Source of the DNA: an uncultured Chitinophaga sp.
GTDB taxonomy: Bacteria; Bacteroidota; Bacteroidia; Cytophagales; Cyclobacteriaceae
Direction of reading: 5' to 3'
Assembly (NCBI GenBank): GCA_902168205.1
Contig: CABHOK010000013.1
Coordinates: forward strand, 1 to 57,329
DNA: 57,329 bases
In this document: positions 53,194 to 57,329 of the stretch, piece after piece
Layout of the letters: each line of letters starts with the position of its first letter
Numbering within the stretch: position 1 is the stretch's first letter
The notes under the pieces: generated by a model
Told to the model about the DNA's origin: nothing
Database searches by the model: none
Seen by the model: the letters and a program-made list of their open reading frames with translations, nothing else
Translations under genes and position numbers: made by a program

Positions 53194-55362
53194 TCAAAGA
53201 TTCAACGTAGCTCCGATCATATAGACACCGGCTGTTTTATCAGTACCATAGAACTCGCGGCTATCGCTGTTCAGTACGTTGCGTCCGTTAAAGAAAACAC
53301 TCAATGGTTTTACCGGTGTATAGCTGATCCTGGCATTCAGCAAAAACTTGCTGTCAATTTTACCCAGACTTGCTGTACCGGTTCTGTCAGCATAGTCGTA
53401 CTGGTTATGACCGGCATAGGTATAGCTACTCAGGTTGATATTGAATTTAGACGATGCTTTATAGTTACAATAGAAACCACCATACCACGCGGGTGTGTTC
53501 TCATGATCAGAATCGCTATAGGTTGGGTTGAAATTCGGTGCATTATACTCCGATAACAAGTTCTTCGTTTTTGTTTTCTGAACGGTTACAAAAGGTTTTA
53601 CCTGTATCTTTTCGTTCGGCACATAATTCAGCGAAAGTGTTATACCGTGTTGCGTTAATGTTGTTGGTATATTCTGAAACTGGTATGTTTTAGGAACCAC
53701 AGCCGGGTACGGAGGTGGTAATTGTGTTGGCTGTACTTCGCTTAATACGATAGCCGACAGATCATCCATGGTTTGTCTGAATATATCGATGTCCAATTGA
53801 AGTCCTTCACTCAACTGTGCACGATAGCCAAGCTCATACATTTCTACCGTTAATAACGCCAGGTCTGTATTACCAATCTGTTTTACTGTAGGTGCTGTTG
53901 GTATACCGGTGTTGATCGAGACATCCAGGTATGTATTGCCTATAAATGATCCGCTATTGGAGCGTGTAACAGCCGCGCGTATCAGGTGAAGCTTATTGAT
54001 CTTGTAGGTTGTTGCCAACTCATAGGCTAAGCGTGTTTTATCAGGCGTAGAAAATTTATCAGCACGCACTGCTGCCATAATACGCCAATGCTCAGAAGGG
54101 TTAATATCCGTACGGATAAAACCTGCCCAGGTGTTAATGGAATGATCTTCATTGAGAAATCCATATATATTCTGATCCGGATTCACATATGGTGCATCGG
54201 TATAGTCTACAACCTGATAGCTTATACCCGGGGTTATCGTGTTGTTCTTGCCAAGGGTTATACCATACTCGGCTGTGGCATCAAAGGTTGTGTAGTCGTA
54301 TTGACTCGGGTTGCTGCCTACATTTATATTGTCGTATCCATCTACATACGATGTGCGAATGTGCAAGCCATATACCTGTGCCGACAGGTTTGCATACCGT
54401 GAATCTGATTTATTGGTAGTGAAGTATGTTAGTTGTGTAGAGCCTCCTTGCACACCCAGGAAGACTTTTTGCACTTCATCTTTCTGCAAGCCCATGCTCA
54501 GATCGAGCGAAACATCTTCATTCGGTTTATAGGCTATAAAACCGTTGGCTCCCCATTTGTTCAACGCTTGTTCACGGTTCGGGTAACGATTGGCAGCCGA
54601 TGCCTGCGGATTGGCAGATGTGTTGGTGAACAGCGTAACGGGATCTACAAACTGCTGCTGCGGTATAGAGTAATACGTATCATCAAAACGGTCGCGATCC
54701 TGGTAATTACCGGACACTATAAAACTGAATTTATCGCTGGTACGATAACCGAATGAACCATTGGCGATGCGCGTATCCGATCCATATTGCACGTTAGCGT
54801 TGGTATATACCGGCTGAGTTCCCATGCGTTTGGTAATGATGTTGATTACACCGGTTACTGCGTTCGGTCCGAACAACGGAGCTGAAGGGCCGCGTACGAT
54901 CTCGATACGTTCTACATCATTAATATCAATCGGCAGGCTTTCCCAAAATGTTCCACCCAGGTTGTTATTAAACACCGGGCGGTTATCGATCATTACCAGT
55001 GTAGTGAGGTTAGACTTACTGAAAGGTTGTGGTGTATAGCGCAGTGCATTATCAAATCCACGAATGTGAATGTCGTATACACCATTGGTTTGTTCGCGCA
55101 CAATTACTCCGGGAGCCAGGCGTAAAGCTTCCATAATACTGGCAGACCCCGCTTTGTCTATTTCCGAGCGTGTTATAGTATAGCTTGAGAGTGGCGCGTC
55201 AAAAAGCGTCTCATCTTTTTTGGAAGCTGAATTGATGGGTACATTCATCAATTGCTCCAGCGATAATTCGTAAAGATCTTCTTCAGGTTTTTGCTCCTGT
55301 GCAAACAATGGCACGCTGCACAATGCTCCAAACAGGAGTAAGCAGGTAGGTCTCATTTTCAT
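53194..55362 (-). CDS. TonB-dependent receptor
   Basis: A 722-residue outer-membrane receptor from the ATG at 55362 (or 55356), giving signal MKMRPTCLLLFGALCSVPLFAQ; a longer frame to 55440 is unlikely. The mature start DLYELSLEQLMNVPINSASKK is seen in BtuB/CirA-like receptors. Plug (about 45-175): IMEALRLAPGVIVREQTNGVYDIHIRGFD, LVMIDNRPVFNN, VERIEIVRGPSAPLFGPNAVTGVINIITK. The barrel ends in MIGATLNL. No ligand-specific gene is adjacent. It has a perfect -7 promoter element and its own terminator, so it is transcribed alone. Confidence 0.93.
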   Translation of the reverse strand: MKMRPTCLLLFGALCSVPLFAQEQKPEEDLYELSLEQLMNVPINSASKKDETLFDAPLSSYTITRSEIDKAGSASIMEALRLAPGVIVREQTNGVYDIHIRGFDNALRYTPQPFSKSNLTTLVMIDNRPVFNNNLGGTFWESLPIDINDVERIEIVRGPSAPLFGPNAVTGVINIITKRMGTQPVYTNANVQYGSDTRIANGSFGYRTSDKFSFIVSGNYQDRDRFDDTYYSIPQQQFVDPVTLFTNTSANPQASAANRYPNREQALNKWGANGFIAYKPNEDVSLDLSMGLQKDEVQKVFLGVQGGSTQLTYFTTNKSDSRYANLSAQVYGLHIRTSYVDGYDNINVGSNPSQYDYTTFDATAEYGITLGKNNTITPGISYQVVDYTDAPYVNPDQNIYGFLNEDHSINTWAGFIRTDINPSEHWRIMAAVRADKFSTPDKTRLAYELATTYKINKLHLIRAAVTRSNSGSFIGNTYLDVSINTGIPTAPTVKQIGNTDLALLTVEMYELGYRAQLSEGLQLDIDIFRQTMDDLSAIVLSEVQPTQLPPPYPAVVPKTYQFQNIPTTLTQHGITLSLNYVPNEKIQVKPFVTVQKTKTKNLLSEYNAPNFNPTYSDSDHENTPAWYGGFYCNYKASSKFNINLSSYTYAGHNQYDYADRTGTASLGKIDSKFLLNARISYTPVKPLSVFFNGRNVLNSDSREFYGTDKTAGVYMIGATLNL

Positions 55363-55383
55363 TTGGGTATTTTTTTTCAGCTG

Positions 55384-55391
55384 CAAAGATA
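55384..55391 (-). promoter_or_regulatory. Promoter -7 element of the TonB receptor
   Basis: The minus-strand TATCTTTG matches TAnnTTTG exactly, 21 bp before the start codon. The -33 position reads AAA instead of TTG, which may indicate activator dependence. Confidence 0.55.
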
Positions 55392-55678
55392 AAGGAAACG
55401 ATTTACTCCGTTTACCGTTATCGGTGCTGATTCCGTACAAACGCTACATGCGGCAGAATGTTTAAAACGCCTATATAAATCGCGACAAACTTTTTATGGC
55501 AATTGCCGCCATACGATCTGTCCGTCTGCGGGTTATGGTATATAAACAGAATAAGATTACTGTTACAGACGGAAGTATAAAATATCTTTCGGATGGAACG
55601 GACCCTGTTTTATTTCTGTATACCTGTTGTATAGCGGCTTTTTTACAGAATATTCCCTTCGGGGGAGAAACATTTTAA

Positions 55679-55686
55679 TATTTTTG
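55679..55686 (+). promoter_or_regulatory. Promoter -7 element of the MATE gene
   Basis: TATTTTTG (perfect TAnnTTTG) ends 15 bp before the MATE start codon at 55702; a TTC lies about 18 nt upstream. The leader would be only about 8-10 nt. Confidence 0.5.
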
Positions 55687-55701
55687 AGACCCTTTCTATA
55701 C

Positions 55702-57039
55702 ATGGAATTAAAACTACAAACCGGTTACAAACAGATTTTAGGCATGGCCATGCCGATAACACTGGCCATGCTGGTGCCGCAGATCAACTTTATTACTAAC
55801 AACATTTTTCTAAGCGGCCTGGGCGAAAAGGCATTGGCATGTGCGGGTATTACCGGTGTATATTATCTCATCTTTGCAGTTATTGGTAACGGACTGAACA
55901 ACGGCTTGCAGGCCTTAATCGCACGCAGGGCCGGACAAAATCTTCCGCAGGAAATCGGCAGGTTATTCTTTCATGGTATATGGGTAGCGGTTGGCGTTTC
56001 CGGTGTTGGTATTCTCATTACCTATACCCTTGCTCCTTCTATTCTGCGTGCTGTTATACACGATGCTGCTATAGCACAAATGGCAATCGACTTTCTGTAT
56101 ATACGCATCTGGGGCTTGCCGCTGCTATACCTATATGTTATGCGCAATGCCTTGCTTGTGGGTACAAACCAAACCAAGTTCCTGGTGTGGGGTACATTGA
56201 GCGAGGCTGTAGCAAATATATTCTTCGACTATGCTTTTATCTATGGTAAGTTCGGTTTTCCACAGATCGGGTTTAATGGTGCGGCATACGCATCCATTAT
56301 TGCTGAAGGACTTGGCCTGCTGGTAATCTATGCAGTAATACACTTGAAGGGCATGCACCGTAAGTTTGCATTCTTCAGCCATGCTACATTTGATGCCTCT
56401 GTTTTTAAAATTATACTGGTTCAGTCTTCTCCGCTGATAGCGCAATATGCTATAAGCATCGCGAGCTGGGAGTATTTCTATATACTTATCGAACATCATG
56501 GAGCGCGTGCACTGGCTATATCCAACACCATGCGCAACATCTTTGGACTGTTCGGTATATTTTCATGGGCGTTTGCTTCCACTACCAATACGATGGTGAG
56601 TAACATTATCGGGCAGGGACGTCAGGAAGAAGTTATCGCATTGATCAAACGCATTGCAGGTATAAGCTTCTCGATATCCAGTGTAATATTTATTATACTC
56701 AATTTATTTCCGGAGTGGTTCCTGTCATTCTATGGTCAGGGCGATGCATTTATACAGGATGCTATACCTGTAGTACGCGTTGTATCGCTGGCGCTGTTAT
56801 TCATGTCGTTTGCAACGGTGTGGTTAAATGCTGTTACCGGAACCGGCAACACGGTGGTAAACCTTACTATTGAATTGATCACCATTGTAGTCTATAGCGT
56901 CTATTGCTATATCGTGCTCGAATATCTGAACCTGCCGATCACCTGGGGCTGGGGCTCCGAGTGGGTATATTGGATATCGATGTTCTCGATGGCCTATCTA
57001 TACCTGCGCTCGGGGAAGTGGAAGAATAAGAAGATATAG
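55702..57039 (+). CDS. MATE family multidrug efflux transporter
   Basis: A 445-residue integral membrane protein from the ATG at 55702 (MELKLQTGYKQILGMAMPITLAML); a frame to 55627 is an upstream extension without sense. Twelve hydrophobic segments in two related halves fit the MATE fold, with the conserved first-helix PITLAMLVPQINFITNNIFL. MATE exporters expel cationic drugs or metabolites with Na+ or H+. It is a single gene and is followed by short 7-bp repeats. Confidence 0.92.
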   Translation: MELKLQTGYKQILGMAMPITLAMLVPQINFITNNIFLSGLGEKALACAGITGVYYLIFAVIGNGLNNGLQALIARRAGQNLPQEIGRLFFHGIWVAVGVSGVGILITYTLAPSILRAVIHDAAIAQMAIDFLYIRIWGLPLLYLYVMRNALLVGTNQTKFLVWGTLSEAVANIFFDYAFIYGKFGFPQIGFNGAAYASIIAEGLGLLVIYAVIHLKGMHRKFAFFSHATFDASVFKIILVQSSPLIAQYAISIASWEYFYILIEHHGARALAISNTMRNIFGLFGIFSWAFASTTNTMVSNIIGQGRQEEVIALIKRIAGISFSISSVIFIILNLFPEWFLSFYGQGDAFIQDAIPVVRVVSLALLFMSFATVWLNAVTGTGNTVVNLTIELITIVVYSVYCYIVLEYLNLPITWGWGSEWVYWISMFSMAYLYLRSGKWKNKKI

Positions 57040-57046
57040 CGGAATA

Positions 57047-57075
57047 GCTGCGAGTTGCGAGCTTTGAGCTGCGAG
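57047..57075 (+). repeat. Four copies of a degenerate 7-bp repeat after the MATE gene
   Basis: GCTGCGA, GTTGCGA, GCTTTGA, GCTGCGA follow each other without gap eight bases after the MATE stop codon. An imperfect hairpin (CTGCTGG ... CCAGC) comes next. Confidence 0.75.
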
Positions 57076-57141
57076 AAAAAAGCTGCTGGCTTCAGGCTAC
57101 CAGCTGTCGATCCCTAAAAAAGGTTGACCGTTTTTTACTAA

Positions 57142-57329
57142 TCAAACCATCGGACAAACATGAACCTGGGGTTCTGTTTCCGGGGTAAAATCAGTACGAC
57201 TTGATGTCGTACTGATTTTAGAAAAACCTTCGGCATAAACAATTACCTTAGGTCTGTTCTGAGTGCTTAAACTTAATAATTCATTTTCAAATTCTCTTGG
57301 TGTTTGTTTATTGGGAAGACTTCGATGTA
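57142..57329 (-). CDS. IS3-family transposase, C-terminal part (partial, runs off the window)
   Basis: The minus-strand frame without start in the window reads HRSLPNKQTPREFENELL and continues to a TGA at 57142-57144. The HRSL...TP.EF block is the characteristic end of the integrase-core (OrfB) transposases of IS3-type elements. The rest of the gene lies beyond the window edge. The insertion-sequence end is probably near 57125, where TTGACCGTTTTTT begins, but the inverted repeat cannot be confirmed without the other end. Confidence 0.8.
   Translation of the reverse strand, partial: HRSLPNKQTPREFENELLSLSTQNRPKVIVYAEGFSKISTTSSRTDFTPETEPQVHVCPMV
57186..57220. repeat. Perfect 15-bp hairpin inside the transposase coding end
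   Basis: TAAAATCAGTACGAC (57186-57200) and GTCGTACTGATTTTA (57206-57220) are perfect complements with loop TTGAT. It lies within the partial transposase frame, where it encodes a Ser/Thr-rich stretch (KISTTSSRTDF), 40-75 bp before the stop codon. Confidence 0.9.

Overview
The window looks like a chromosomal segment of a Bacteroidota bacterium, most likely in Cytophagales. The evidence is a Bacteroidota-type 16S rRNA 5' end, several promoters of the class TTG-N19-TAnnTTTG, few Shine-Dalgarno sequences, and families largely confined to this phylum: GLPGLI, DUF2480, DUF4249, DUF4270, SusC-like receptors, and CarboxypepD_reg domains fused to TonB-dependent receptors. The window opens inside a 16S rRNA gene and closes inside an IS3-type transposase gene, both on the minus strand.

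Layout. (1) 1-6.8 kb, minus: rpmH, rnpA, ctp (S41 protease), tsaB and a DUF2480 gene read toward a 16S rRNA gene with a consensus promoter. A PfkB/adenosine kinase and a secreted glycerophosphodiester phosphodiesterase lie just upstream. (2) 6.9-11.6 kb, minus: a complete tripartite drug-efflux operon (tetR, TolC, HlyD/EmrA, DHA2-MFS/EmrB) with two overlapping perfect palindromes over the tetR promoter and a long terminator hairpin. (3) 11.8-20.1 kb: a TonB receptor plus GLPGLI gene diverging from a histidine kinase/response regulator pair, which faces a second paralogous pair tail to tail. (4) 20.2-24 kb: YceI with an Asp-box beta-propeller protein, then a LytS/LytT-type two-component system. 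(5) 24-31.5 kb: surface lipoproteins (Kelch, DUF4270), an outer membrane protein, and small cupin, hydrolase and NTF2-like genes. (6) 30.6-36 kb: a TonB receptor and a DUF4249 lipoprotein separated by exactly 13 copies of a 7-bp repeat, then an orphan TPR histidine kinase. (7) 36-38 kb: zinc metallopeptidase and acyl-CoA dehydrogenase.

(8) 38.2-45.7 kb is the most unusual part. A SusC-like receptor whose plug region has lost the usual SusC signature overlaps by 1 nt a 1548-residue alpha-2-macroglobulin-like protein that has an intact thioester motif and, in its middle, a canonical SusC-type plug domain without any barrel. No SusD gene is present. (9) 45.8-57 kb: kptA, an overlapping pair of unknown genes, a gene-poor 0.85-kb stretch, an HTH regulator, an M20 amidohydrolase, a Rieske protein, an MBL hydrolase, another TonB receptor and a MATE exporter.

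The region is dominated by envelope functions: five TonB-type receptors or receptor-like proteins, four sensor systems and two exporters. Intergenic DNA carries several short-period (7-8 bp) repeat blocks, and coding DNA appears rich in the word TATA. All calls come from reading the sequence; no database search was run.
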